A stretch of DNA of 64,000 nucleotides from an uncultured Mycoplasmatota bacterium (GTDB taxonomy: Bacteria; Bacillota_I; Bacilli_A; RF39; UBA660): positions 4,183 through 68,182 of the forward strand of contig URLV01000002.1 of assembly GCA_900548725.1 (NCBI GenBank), given 5' to 3'. Below, one piece after another: positions 46,502 through 54,679 of the stretch. Each line of letters opens with the position of its first letter. Within the stretch, counting starts at the first letter, position 1. A program made the translations under genes and the position numbers. The notes under the pieces are model-generated. The model was not told the DNA's origin and searched no databases. It saw nothing but the letters and a program-made list of their open reading frames with translations.

Positions 46502-48709
46502 CTATTTCTTTTCAGAACTTCCTTCTTTTTTCACTACATTTCTATTAGCAACATGTCTATCATAATTTTCGCCAAAGTCTTTTTGTGAATGTTGTGCTAA
46601 TTGAGCAGATTCATTACCTAAAGCACCCATAAGTCTACCTAACGTAGCAGCATCATCAATACTGTTCTCTTTCCAACCAGTACCTGCAATTTCTTTACCA
46701 TCTTTATCATATTTAACACCCAAAGCACCTTTTGAAGCTTCTGAAACGATAGCATTTGCAGCTGATTGAATTGTACCAACATCCACACCTTTAATATTAT
46801 AATCATCATTTAAATTTTGCAATTCTGTTTGTGTTTTAGCTTTCAATGCATTACCAACAACATCATTGACAGCTTTTTTCTCAACTTCAACCAGCCTTGA
46901 TTGAAATTGTTGATATGCTTGATATGCTTTAGCTTTTTCAGTATCAGTTTTTGCACCAGAAATTGCTTGATATAAACCTTCTTCATATTTATGTAATTGA
47001 TACAAATTACCAGTTACACCATTAACATCATAAGTTTGCTTAGTATCTTCCTTATTCAATGCATCTTTTACAGTAGATTTAATCTTTTTAGCATTTTTCA
47101 TTGCTTCGTCATTTCTCTTCATTCTCTCAGTAATATGCCACTTACCTTCTACTTCTCTATTTGCTCGTCTTTCATCTGCATCTGCTACTGTTTCCATACC
47201 AACAGCCAATCTAGCCCTGTCAAGTGTTCTTCCATATAAAGTAGATCCGTTCGCTTTTTCAGTTCTTATTTTATCAATTCCCTTTACAGCTTTATCATAA
47301 CCACCAGTTGCACCACGAATAGCACCACTTAATGCTCCACCAACTATTCCACCAAAACCTTTTCCTGTTGTAGCCCCATAGACGCTTGCTCTTGTAGCGT
47401 TTGTAAGAGGATTTTCTTTAAGTTTCTTAAATCCACCTTTAACACTAAATCTTCCACTATTTCCAAAGAATTCTTTAATCAAATCTGGACACTCTTTACC
47501 AAATTGTAATATACCAAGGATTATAAATACGGTTGCTAACGCTTGTATTACACCATTACTATCAATATCGCCAATACTACTAAATAAAGTTTTAATAACA
47601 CCAGGAATCAAACTTACAGCAAATAAAGCAAAATTGATAATTAATAGTCTAATAAATACGTCTAAATACGTATCCTTAACATTTTTAAACCACTTATCAA
47701 AAAAAGCTTCTTTTTGTTTAGGAACAATCCTAAGCATCACAGCAATAGGTGAAAGTATTTGTAATACTCCCAATTTAGCAACACGAACACCAATTTCTAT
47801 ACAATAAGAAAAATACATAATTGCGGCTATAACACCTGAAACAATAGCAAATAAAGCATTTAACTCCATTCCTTCTTTTGTATCATCTGTTGCACTATTA
47901 ATCAAATATTTATCTTTAGTAAATTTTGAAGTATCGCCAGACAATTTAGAATATTCAACATCATAGTAATAATTAATACAAATTTGTTTATCATCATCAG
48001 TTCCAAAATCACCTGAAGCATGATTTTGCTCAACAAAAGTAACACAATCATCATAAGTAAAATTTGTCGGTCTATAAAAAGCAGACAATATTGTAGGAGC
48101 AACTAAATAAGCACCTTTTAATGATTTAAACTTCTGAGTTTTTGTATTAAATTTATTACACTCTTGAGTTATTTCGTCTATTTTATTATCGACACCAAAA
48201 CTTCCCTGACCTTTTATGATACCAGTACCACTATAAGTTGCATAATTATCAAATCCATAATCAGAATAATTACAACTAATATCAACATTATCATTACTTC
48301 CAACATTATTAAGTATAATACTAGTTATTATACCGGAATTAATTATGTTATTTTGAAATACATACATCCAGTTAAATATGGTTGGAAGCAATATTACTAA
48401 AACTAATGATATAATAGTTTCTTTAACTACTTTAGTAGTACTTCCAGTACTCTTTTTATCATCAGGATTAATAATCATAAGCACAATGTTATACGCAAAT
48501 ATAAATAGCATAGCAATCCCCATAACTACATACATATTACGAGTAATTTGTGTAAAGGTTTCTCTATCAAACAAATTAACTTGAGTTATAGAAACAAACA
48601 CCTGATACAATAAACCTATTACTCTATATAACATATCACACAGCCACAACATCAATAAATTTATAGTTTCTTTAAACCATGACGCAGAACCTAAACTAAA
48701 TAAATTCAC
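46502..48709 (-). CDS. VirB6/TrbL-like polytopic membrane protein
   Basis: 735 residues, GTG start after AGGTGA. MNLFSLGSASWF opens it; helices lie at about 15-40, 60-80, 95-120, 285-310, 345-370 and 385-400, with a large external loop between the third and fourth (about 130-280). The C-terminal 300 residues are a hydrophilic, Lys/Glu/Ala-rich helical tail starting at a Gly-rich joint (TTGKGFGGIVGGALSGAIRG). VirB6-like subunits form the inner-membrane pore with VirB3 and VirB8. The long cytoplasmic tail is typical of extended TrbL-type proteins. Confidence 0.8.
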   Translation of the reverse strand: MNLFSLGSASWFKETINLLMLWLCDMLYRVIGLLYQVFVSITQVNLFDRETFTQITRNMYVVMGIAMLFIFAYNIVLMIINPDDKKSTGSTTKVVKETIISLVLVILLPTIFNWMYVFQNNIINSGIITSIILNNVGSNDNVDISCNYSDYGFDNYATYSGTGIIKGQGSFGVDNKIDEITQECNKFNTKTQKFKSLKGAYLVAPTILSAFYRPTNFTYDDCVTFVEQNHASGDFGTDDDKQICINYYYDVEYSKLSGDTSKFTKDKYLINSATDDTKEGMELNALFAIVSGVIAAIMYFSYCIEIGVRVAKLGVLQILSPIAVMLRIVPKQKEAFFDKWFKNVKDTYLDVFIRLLIINFALFAVSLIPGVIKTLFSSIGDIDSNGVIQALATVFIILGILQFGKECPDLIKEFFGNSGRFSVKGGFKKLKENPLTNATRASVYGATTGKGFGGIVGGALSGAIRGATGGYDKAVKGIDKIRTEKANGSTLYGRTLDRARLAVGMETVADADERRANREVEGKWHITERMKRNDEAMKNAKKIKSTVKDALNKEDTKQTYDVNGVTGNLYQLHKYEEGLYQAISGAKTDTEKAKAYQAYQQFQSRLVEVEKKAVNDVVGNALKAKTQTELQNLNDDYNIKGVDVGTIQSAANAIVSEASKGALGVKYDKDGKEIAGTGWKENSIDDAATLGRLMGALGNESAQLAQHSQKDFGENYDRHVANRNVVKKEGSSEKK

Positions 48710-48719
48710 TAAATATCAC

Positions 48720-49070
48720 CTACTTTACACAAACAGTACTATTAACCCCAGCCATATCTAAAAACATATTAATTAATACTGGTAAGAAAAAGAATATAAC
48801 CGCTAATATTAATCTTTTAAGAAAAGTTTGATATGCTTTTTTAACGTCTTTTGCTTCTTTACTAGTTATAGCTTTAACAAAATCATAACTACTTAATCCA
48901 ATAACAAGTAAAGGTATAATAATTTTTAATAAATCAAATAAATTTTGTAAATCTTGTAAAGCATCACCCCATGCATTGCATTGTATACTGTCAGCAAATA
49001 CAATAGTTTTAAAACCAAACATAACTAAATATAAGCATAAAATTAATTTAACTATTCTTTTCTTTTTCAT
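48720..49070 (-). CDS. VirB2/TrbC-like two-helix protein, copy 1
   Basis: 116 residues from MKKKRIVKLILCLYL, with GAGGAAATAT before this ATG; the frame is open 20 codons further. A signal peptide ends near VFA. The core is helix (LLKIIIPLLVIGLSSYDFVKAI), a polar loop (KEAKDVKKAYQTF) and helix (LILAVIFFFLPVLINMFL), the VirB2/TrbC pilin-like plan. It ends in a Cys (TVCVK). Two more proteins of the locus share the same core. Confidence 0.75.
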   Translation of the reverse strand: MKKKRIVKLILCLYLVMFGFKTIVFADSIQCNAWGDALQDLQNLFDLLKIIIPLLVIGLSSYDFVKAITSKEAKDVKKAYQTFLKRLILAVIFFFLPVLINMFLDMAGVNSTVCVK

Positions 49071-49117
49071 ATATTTCCTCATTCTAAATATTACATTTAT
49101 ACTAATAAAGTATATCA

Positions 49118-49146
49118 TAAAAAAAAACAACAGTAAAGTTGTTTTA
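49118..49146 (-). terminator. Terminator between the first two VirB2-like genes
   Basis: Minus strand: AAACAAC, loop TTTACT, GTTGTTT, then T6. It begins at the stop codon of the gene at 49144. Confidence 0.75.
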
Positions 49147-49497
49147 ATTACATTTTGTTAATGGACTCAAGAAACAATCTTTACATGATTGGAATGATGA
49201 AGCATCATCAGCGTATCCTCTAGCAAATGTTTCAAAAATATAGAATATTATACTAGGTATTAAGAATATAACAATACCAGCAACTACTCTCATAAGTAAT
49301 CTCTTAGTTTGTTTCTTTATCTCGTCATCCTTATCAGCAACAACTGCTTTACCAAAGTCAAATATACCTAATGCGACTATTAATATTGGAATAGCAATTT
49401 TAAATATTAAAATAATTCCTCCTATTAATTGAATTATATCTTTAGTACTATTACAAAAAGAACTAACGTCAAATGCACCTAAACTTAATAAATTCAT
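49144..49497 (-). CDS. VirB2/TrbC-like two-helix protein, copy 2
   Basis: 117 residues; MNLLSLGAFDVSSFC opens it with no cleavable signal. Helix (IFKIAIPILIVALGIFDFGK), polar loop (ADKDDEIKKQTKRLLMR) and helix (VVAGIVIFLIPSIIFYIFET), then a Cys-rich end CKDCFLSPLTKC. The end recurs as CANCLLDPL in the protein at 51541. It has its own promoter upstream and a terminator downstream, so it can be made in greater amount than its neighbours. Confidence 0.75.
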   Translation of the reverse strand: MNLLSLGAFDVSSFCNSTKDIIQLIGGIILIFKIAIPILIVALGIFDFGKAVVADKDDEIKKQTKRLLMRVVAGIVIFLIPSIIFYIFETFARGYADDASSFQSCKDCFLSPLTKCN

Positions 49498-49525
49498 AAT
49501 ATACCTCTTCTTTCTTTATATCTCT

Positions 49526-49554
49526 ATTTTAAAAAATATCTTATCTAATGTCAA
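49526..49554 (-). promoter_or_regulatory. Promoter of VirB2-like copy 2
   Basis: Minus-strand TTGACA (49549-49554), a 17-nt spacer and TAAAAT (49526-49531), 29 nt before the ATG at 49497. Confidence 0.75.
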
Positions 49555-49559
49555 TAAAT

Positions 49560-50594
49560 TTATCTAAATTTACTAAACAAACCATGTTTTTTTACTTCTT
49601 TATTACATTTTGTATATCCTAATTTAACTAATAATCTATCAACACTAATTACTCTATCTATATTATCTCTAAAGTTAGAAACAACACTAAATATCTTACA
49701 TTTAGTTTCTACTTCAAATTCACTTATATTACTATCATCCATATTTGTTCTATTAAGTACTATTTTACTACCACTTAATTCTTCAAATATTTTACCATTT
49801 CTTTTAAGTAATTTAGTTATCTTAATGGTACCAGGTTCCATTAAATAAATTATATCATTACAAAATTCTTTCGAATCATATTCATTCAAATCAACTATAA
49901 CAGCATCTACATCTTGATGTTCTTTAATTTTTCTAAGTACATCATCCCTATTAGTACAAGAATAAATACTAGGAGTATTAAAGAATACAAAATCCTGTTT
50001 ATTCATTTCTATCCCAATGGCTTTATAATAAATATTTAATTGTTTAATCATCTGTACAACTAATGTAGTAGCTCCAGCATGCTCAGTTAAATTAACTACA
50101 CCTATTATTTTTTTATTACCATCATATTCTCCAGGCAATGTAAAATCTTCAAATGTAAATTCTTTATTTTCTTGATTTATACCTAATTCACTATCAATTT
50201 CTTTATTTATATCATAATTACTTTTACTTATTTGTAAATTACTTACATCATTATAAGTTTTAGGATTATTAAATAATTCTAAAATTTCATTATAATTAAT
50301 AGTAAAATTATATACTCCTAAAGTAACTAAATCACTTATATATTCCTTATTATTAGTACTTTCATTCAAATATAGTATTACTTTATTACCATCTATATTA
50401 CTAAATAATCTCTTTAAGTTACTATAATCATGATAATCTTTTATACTAGTAACATCTAATATCATTTTATTAAAGAAAAAATTAGTAAACATACCTATTA
50501 ATTCTTCAACACTATATACACCTTCAACACTCTTTATTACATCAATAGTTAAATTATTTAATTCTTTTCTTTCATTACATACTATAACATTCAT
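49560..50594 (-). CDS. TadZ/CpaE-like P-loop-family protein with degenerate Walker A
   Basis: 344 residues, cytoplasmic. The N-terminal 110 residues look like a receiver-type fold (ILDVTSIKDYHD, LYLNESTNNKEY, LVTLGVYNFT). The second half is a MinD/ParA-type domain: IIGVVNLTEHAGATTLVVQM where KGGxGKTT is expected, then AVIVDLNEYDSKE. Tad pilus TadZ/CpaE proteins have this two-part build and choose the pole where the pilus is built. The P-loop Lys positions are lost, so ATP use may be weak or absent. AGGAG precedes the ATG. Confidence 0.7.
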   Translation of the reverse strand: MNVIVCNERKELNNLTIDVIKSVEGVYSVEELIGMFTNFFFNKMILDVTSIKDYHDYSNLKRLFSNIDGNKVILYLNESTNNKEYISDLVTLGVYNFTINYNEILELFNNPKTYNDVSNLQISKSNYDINKEIDSELGINQENKEFTFEDFTLPGEYDGNKKIIGVVNLTEHAGATTLVVQMIKQLNIYYKAIGIEMNKQDFVFFNTPSIYSCTNRDDVLRKIKEHQDVDAVIVDLNEYDSKEFCNDIIYLMEPGTIKITKLLKRNGKIFEELSGSKIVLNRTNMDDSNISEFEVETKCKIFSVVSNFRDNIDRVISVDRLLVKLGYTKCNKEVKKHGLFSKFR

Positions 50595-50605
50595 AACTAT
50601 ATCTC

Positions 50606-51085
50606 CTAACTACAAGTTCTTGAAGCACTTTCATCTTTAGCATAATATATTGATTCTGTTTCACCTTTTATTTTAAATGTTGTTAAGTTACCAATAACAG
50701 GTAAATCTACCCTAAAAAATACCATCACTCTATAATACGATTTATCTATATCAGTATTACTTCCAGTATTATCTTTAGCAACACAGTAATATCCTTTATT
50801 ACTTCCAGTAACCTCATTTCCATTTAAATCATAAGGTATATAATCAACACCATCAACATTAGTACACTCACCAGTAACCAAATAACCAACATCATTTAAA
50901 TATTTACCAATATTTTTTCTAGCATTACAATTATTACCTTCATATTTACTAATTAAATCTACTACGTTATTTTTTACATTAAACGCTTTACTATAATTTA
51001 CGGAAATAGCCAAAAAAGAGGCAAAGAACACTATAAATGTTATTACCAACCCAAATAGCCAAGTTCCTCCAATTGCCTCTCTCAT
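50606..51085 (-). CDS. TadE-like pseudopilin
   Basis: 159 residues with an N-terminal helix (about 8-30; GTWLFGLVITFIVFFASFLA) and an external domain whose end RVMVFFRVDLPVIGNLTTFK matches the closing strands of TadE/TadF-like proteins. Four Cys may form disulfides. It starts MREAIG, close to MKEASG in the following pilin-like protein. It lies 11 bp from the TadZ-like gene. It lacks a classical G/xxxxE cleavage site. Confidence 0.65.
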   Translation of the reverse strand: MREAIGGTWLFGLVITFIVFFASFLAISVNYSKAFNVKNNVVDLISKYEGNNCNARKNIGKYLNDVGYLVTGECTNVDGVDYIPYDLNGNEVTGSNKGYYCVAKDNTGSNTDIDKSYYRVMVFFRVDLPVIGNLTTFKIKGETESIYYAKDESASRTCS

Positions 51086-51102
51086 ATTTTATTACCTCAC
51101 TT

Positions 51103-51393
51103 TTATCTAGAAAAAATTATCATTCCACCAGTTGAAGTTCCAGTAGCTGTTTTATCCTTATCATCACAATATACCGTACCGGTTGTAGAACATGTATCAT
51201 TTGTACAATATTCACACTTCATCTTTCCACTATTACCATCAGGAGAACAATTAAAAGCTTGCGCACAATTAGTACTAGCAGTAATCCCTCTTTTTATACT
51301 AGGCCAAATCAATGTTGTAAACAACACTCCTACTGCTGCTATTGCAACTACTGCTACTGCAGTCATACTTAATTCTCCACTTGCTTCTTTCAT
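51103..51393 (-). CDS. Small pilin-like protein
   Basis: 96 residues from MKEASGELSMTAV; AAAGGA lies before this ATG and not before two upstream in-frame ATGs. The helix (about 10-30, TAVAVVAIAAVGVLFTTLIW) is followed by an external domain with six Cys (CAQAFNC, CEYCTNDTC, and one in VYCDD). Its strong own promoter and isolation by an upstream terminator suggest an abundant structural subunit. Fits a pilin or channel filament but no family is certain. Confidence 0.65.
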   Translation of the reverse strand: MKEASGELSMTAVAVVAIAAVGVLFTTLIWPSIKRGITASTNCAQAFNCSPDGNSGKMKCEYCTNDTCSTTGTVYCDDKDKTATGTSTGGMIIFSR

Positions 51394-51427
51394 ATATATC
51401 ATATCCTTTCTTATTATATCTATAAAA

Positions 51428-51455
51428 ATTATATCAAATATAATCAAGTTTGCAA
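51428..51455 (-). promoter_or_regulatory. Strong promoter of the pilin-like gene
   Basis: Minus-strand TTGCAA (51450-51455), a 16-nt spacer and an extended -10 TGATATAAT with TATAAT at 51428-51433. Confidence 0.75.
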
Positions 51456-51509
51456 TATTTTAATGTAAAGTTTTTAAAAAAATATGTAAAATAATAAAAT
51501 TAATGTTTT

Positions 51510-51532
51510 AAAAAAAGAGATATCTCTATCTC
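51510..51532 (-). terminator. Terminator after the VirB2-like fusion gene
   Basis: Minus strand: GAGATA, loop GAGA, TATCTC, then T7. It ends the upstream part of the locus just before the pilin-like promoter. Confidence 0.75.
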
Positions 51533-51540
51533 ATTCATCA

Positions 51541-52824
51541 TTATCTAGAACCTCCACCAGTTCCACCACCAGAATAGCCACTACCTCCAGTTTCACTAGC
51601 AGATCCACCAGTTCCTTGTACTCTACCTGCAGTAGTTGTTGTGGTATTTCTATTTAAATATTCCTCATTCTCATTCACACTACAAACTTGTCCATTTAAC
51701 GGATCTAATAAACAATTTGCACATATTTTATAATCTTCTTTTTCAGTAACTTCTTCTAAATTAGAACTTATCTTAAAGAACGCTCCAACAATTGTTGGTA
51801 AAAAGAATATTGTCAATCCCCCAACAATTCTCCAAACTAATATTCTAAGTTGTTTTCCTAAAGCTTTATCATCTTGTCCATAAACAGCTTTAAAAATATC
51901 AAAGGATCCCATAATAATTATTATTAAAGGAATACAAATTTTAGCAATCATAAGTACATATCCAAATAATCTAAATACTTTTTTCACATCATCTTCCTGA
52001 CAAGGCTTACTTGCAACATTCTCTTTCTTATTTAAAACACAAGTAATTCCATCTTTAGAAACGTAACCTTCTGGACATTCTCCTGTTGTAGAATCAACTT
52101 TTTTACCATTACTATTACTGTTATTAACTTTCTCTGCATATAGAGTATAAAGACTTCCATCCCTTTTAATATTAAAATAATTTTTACTAACATTACAATT
52201 AAAGAAGTCGTCAACATTACTAGAATTAATAGTAAATGAAACTTTTTCAGACACACTAGATCTAATAATTTCAGTTGGAACAGTTAAAACATCTGTTCCA
52301 CTAAATGCTAAATTATCACCATACGTTTTACCATCATATGTTACCGTAAATTTTCTAATACCACTACCAGAAGTTATAAATTTAAAATAAATACTATATG
52401 TAGACTTTATTTCTAAATCTAAATCATTCATATTTATATTATTATTATAATTCGTATTTTTATTTAAACTAAGTTCACAAATATTTTCTTTTGAATCTTT
52501 ATCGTATCCATTAAGCTTTAAAACTTCAGAGGAAGTATCTATTTCATCAGTCGTATCACCCAATTTATGCAAAAATACACTACCTGATTTTCCTATAGAT
52601 AAATATTCATAACATTTATCAACATTTTTAAGATTTGACTTTTTATTATAACTTTTACCTTTATATTTCTTTACAGTAATTTTTTTTCCATCAGTTTCAT
52701 ACGATGCAGTAGTTTTACCATCTTTTGATTTATATGAGCAAGTTTCTGCATAAACACTCTTATTTACAATAAAGAAACTAAACAAAGCAATAATAAATAG
52801 AAATATTTTTTTATTCATATTCAT
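51541..52824 (-). CDS. Secreted domain fused to a VirB2/TrbC-like core
   Basis: 427 residues from ATG 52824, with GGTGAT upstream; the frame opens four codons earlier at GTG. A signal peptide ends near VYA. Residues 30-270 are extracellular, Lys/Asn/Ser-rich, with CxxxC-like spacings. The second half is a VirB2/TrbC-like core (LMIAKICIPLIIIIMGSFDI, polar loop, IVGGLTIFFLPTIVGAFF) ending CANCLLDPLNGQVC, as in the protein at 49144. A Gly/Ser tail follows. So a pilin-like core carries a surface domain, perhaps a tip subunit. It overlaps the upstream gene by 14 bp. Confidence 0.7.
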   Translation of the reverse strand: MNMNKKIFLFIIALFSFFIVNKSVYAETCSYKSKDGKTTASYETDGKKITVKKYKGKSYNKKSNLKNVDKCYEYLSIGKSGSVFLHKLGDTTDEIDTSSEVLKLNGYDKDSKENICELSLNKNTNYNNNINMNDLDLEIKSTYSIYFKFITSGSGIRKFTVTYDGKTYGDNLAFSGTDVLTVPTEIIRSSVSEKVSFTINSSNVDDFFNCNVSKNYFNIKRDGSLYTLYAEKVNNSNSNGKKVDSTTGECPEGYVSKDGITCVLNKKENVASKPCQEDDVKKVFRLFGYVLMIAKICIPLIIIIMGSFDIFKAVYGQDDKALGKQLRILVWRIVGGLTIFFLPTIVGAFFKISSNLEEVTEKEDYKICANCLLDPLNGQVCSVNENEEYLNRNTTTTTAGRVQGTGGSASETGGSGYSGGGTGGGSR

Positions 52825-53923
52825 ATTTATCACCACTCTTACTTAATACAAATTTTTTATATATATAATAAGCACCAGCTAATATAGATAATATTAAAAC
52901 AATTATAAATAATATTTTTATAAAATTAGATTTTTTCTTAACTCTAATATTTATATTATATTTATTAACAGTAACTCCATCTTCTGCAGTAACACTTATA
53001 ATAACTTTACTTCCATCTTTTAAATTATTATTTCCACTAACGTCTGTAATTTTAGCATTTTTATCTTCTGCTTCCATAGACATATCTAACTCATTAACGC
53101 CACTATCAATAATTAATGTATAATCAAATTTATTAGAATTAAATTCTATATCATAGTCATTTATAATTAGTGATTTTAATTTAGCATTACTTGATAATTT
53201 AGTTTCTTCAACTTTTTTTACAGTTATTTTATATTGATTAGTACTACCATCACTACCAGTAACAATTATACTAATTACACTTCCATTAACAATATTACTA
53301 TTACCAGTTATATCGACTTTACTGTTACTATCAGCAGGAACTGCATTAACGTTTATAGAATTAACATTACTTTCTACTTCTATTTGATACTCATTTATAT
53401 CACTATTAAATTCTATATTTCCAATTGATAATGTTAATGAAGCTAATTTTGTATTAACAACAATTTGCGTTGTTGTAGTTTGAGTAGTAGTTGTTGTTGA
53501 CTTAGTTGTATTATATCTTTTTCTAGTAGTTGTAGTATAAAAACTTTCTCCATTACTTTTTCTAGAACAATCATAATACATTAAAACTGAACAATATTTT
53601 ACAATAGAATTATTCTTTTCCGAACTTGTACATGATAAATTATCACATCCATTTTTTTCCATTTTTACATAAGGATTAATATTTCCATTAGAACAAGTCA
53701 CTCTATTATTATTATAATATTTAGTTTTACTATCTCTACATTTATATTCCATACAATGACCAAAATAAATATCTTTATTTATACTTATACTACTATCTTG
53801 ATATTTGCTTGTACATTCATTTAAATTGCCACCTGAATACACAGAACTACTTGCAGTTCTTGCATTTACAAATAGTGGTAAACTTACTAACATTATTACA
53901 AACAACAAAACTTTTTTATACAT
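52811..53923 (-). CDS. Membrane-anchored protein with two cadherin-like beta-sandwich domains
   Basis: 370 residues with a signal peptide ending near VNA. A Cys-rich N-terminal part (about 30-120) is followed by a Thr-rich linker (YNTTKSTTTTTQTTTTQ). Two cadherin-like beta-sandwich domains follow (about 160-240 and 250-325), with the usual endings GSTNQYKITV and VTVNKYNINI. A helix and short tail close it. AAGGAG precedes the ATG directly after a terminator-type hairpin. It is likely displayed with the appendage; the ligand is unknown. Confidence 0.75.
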   Translation of the reverse strand: MYKKVLLFVIMLVSLPLFVNARTASSSVYSGGNLNECTSKYQDSSISINKDIYFGHCMEYKCRDSKTKYYNNNRVTCSNGNINPYVKMEKNGCDNLSCTSSEKNNSIVKYCSVLMYYDCSRKSNGESFYTTTTRKRYNTTKSTTTTTQTTTTQIVVNTKLASLTLSIGNIEFNSDINEYQIEVESNVNSINVNAVPADSNSKVDITGNSNIVNGSVISIIVTGSDGSTNQYKITVKKVEETKLSSNAKLKSLIINDYDIEFNSNKFDYTLIIDSGVNELDMSMEAEDKNAKITDVSGNNNLKDGSKVIISVTAEDGVTVNKYNINIRVKKKSNFIKILFIIVLILSILAGAYYIYKKFVLSKSGDKYEYE

Positions 53924-53935
53924 AATAACACTCCT

Positions 53936-53964
53936 TAAAAAAGAAGATAATACGATTATCTTCT
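53936..53964 (-). terminator. Attenuator-like terminator abutting a ribosome-binding site
   Basis: Minus strand: AGAAGATAA, loop TCGTA, TTATCTTCT, then T6 directly followed by the AAGGAG of the gene at 52811. A second perfect 8-bp hairpin (ATCATATT/AATATGAT) lies just upstream, near 53975-54000. Confidence 0.75.
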
Positions 53965-54017
53965 ACATTTATTAATCATATTCTATATAAATATGATATA
54001 CCATTTTTATTATAAAA

Positions 54018-54665
54018 TCAAATGTTTTTAAACAAATTATATTTTTTTACACACATCATGAATATACCAGATATCAGTGCAACTAACCCTAATACAATGA
54101 AATATGCTGTAACACCAGTTTGTTCTTGATTTACAGTAGATGATGAATTGTAATTAGAATTAGTAGAAGGCGTAGTAGTTGTTGTACTTCCACTACCATT
54201 TCCATTATCAGTTAATTCAATATACGTTCCTTTAGATTCATTAGTACATACAACTTGATAATCTTCACTCCAATATCCATCTCCAGTATAATTTAATGAT
54301 GAATTTTTAGTTTTATCAAATCTATCTTTTCCACTAGCAGCTAATTGATAAACTATATATTTTTCACCTGTAGAACAAGTGACACTTTTATTTAATGCAT
54401 TTTTTAACGAATCATCATTACTAGCAGCATATGTATTAGTACAACTACTACCAGTACATACCGCCTTACCATATAAGGTAACATTAGCACTACTATATGT
54501 TTCTGAAGAAGAAAGTGTAATTTTTTGCAAACCTTGATTATATTTAGACTTCAATTCTTCAAAATTACTTTGCGTACTATCAGCATTGGTTGCCGCAAAT
54601 ACATTAATTTGCAAACAACTAATTACAATCACTAAAGTAAACAATTTAAAAATTATCTTTTTCAT
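54018..54665 (-). CDS. Secreted, membrane-anchored surface protein
   Basis: 215 residues from MKKIIFKLFTLV, with AGAGGTG before this ATG; the frame opens 24 codons earlier inside the preceding gene. A signal peptide ends near VFA. Residues 30-160 hold Cys pairs (VCTGSSC, then VTC and VVC). A Thr/Ser/Asn linker (STTTTTPSTNS) leads to EQTGVTAYF, a helix and KKYNLFKNI. The tail pattern repeats that of the protein at 912. Function unknown. Confidence 0.65.
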   Translation of the reverse strand: MKKIIFKLFTLVIVISCLQINVFAATNADSTQSNFEELKSKYNQGLQKITLSSSETYSSANVTLYGKAVCTGSSCTNTYAASNDDSLKNALNKSVTCSTGEKYIVYQLAASGKDRFDKTKNSSLNYTGDGYWSEDYQVVCTNESKGTYIELTDNGNGSGSTTTTTPSTNSNYNSSSTVNQEQTGVTAYFIVLGLVALISGIFMMCVKKYNLFKNI

Positions 54666-54679
54666 ATTTAACACCTCTA

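Noticed and set aside
47902..48584. Several 60-80 codon frames opposite the VirB6-like gene
   Set aside because: Shadows of an AT-rich gene; no start signals and no recognisable motifs.
50606..51393. Classical type IV prepilin sites in the TadE-like and pilin-like proteins
   Set aside because: Gly is present before the helix but the Glu at position +5 is missing in both.
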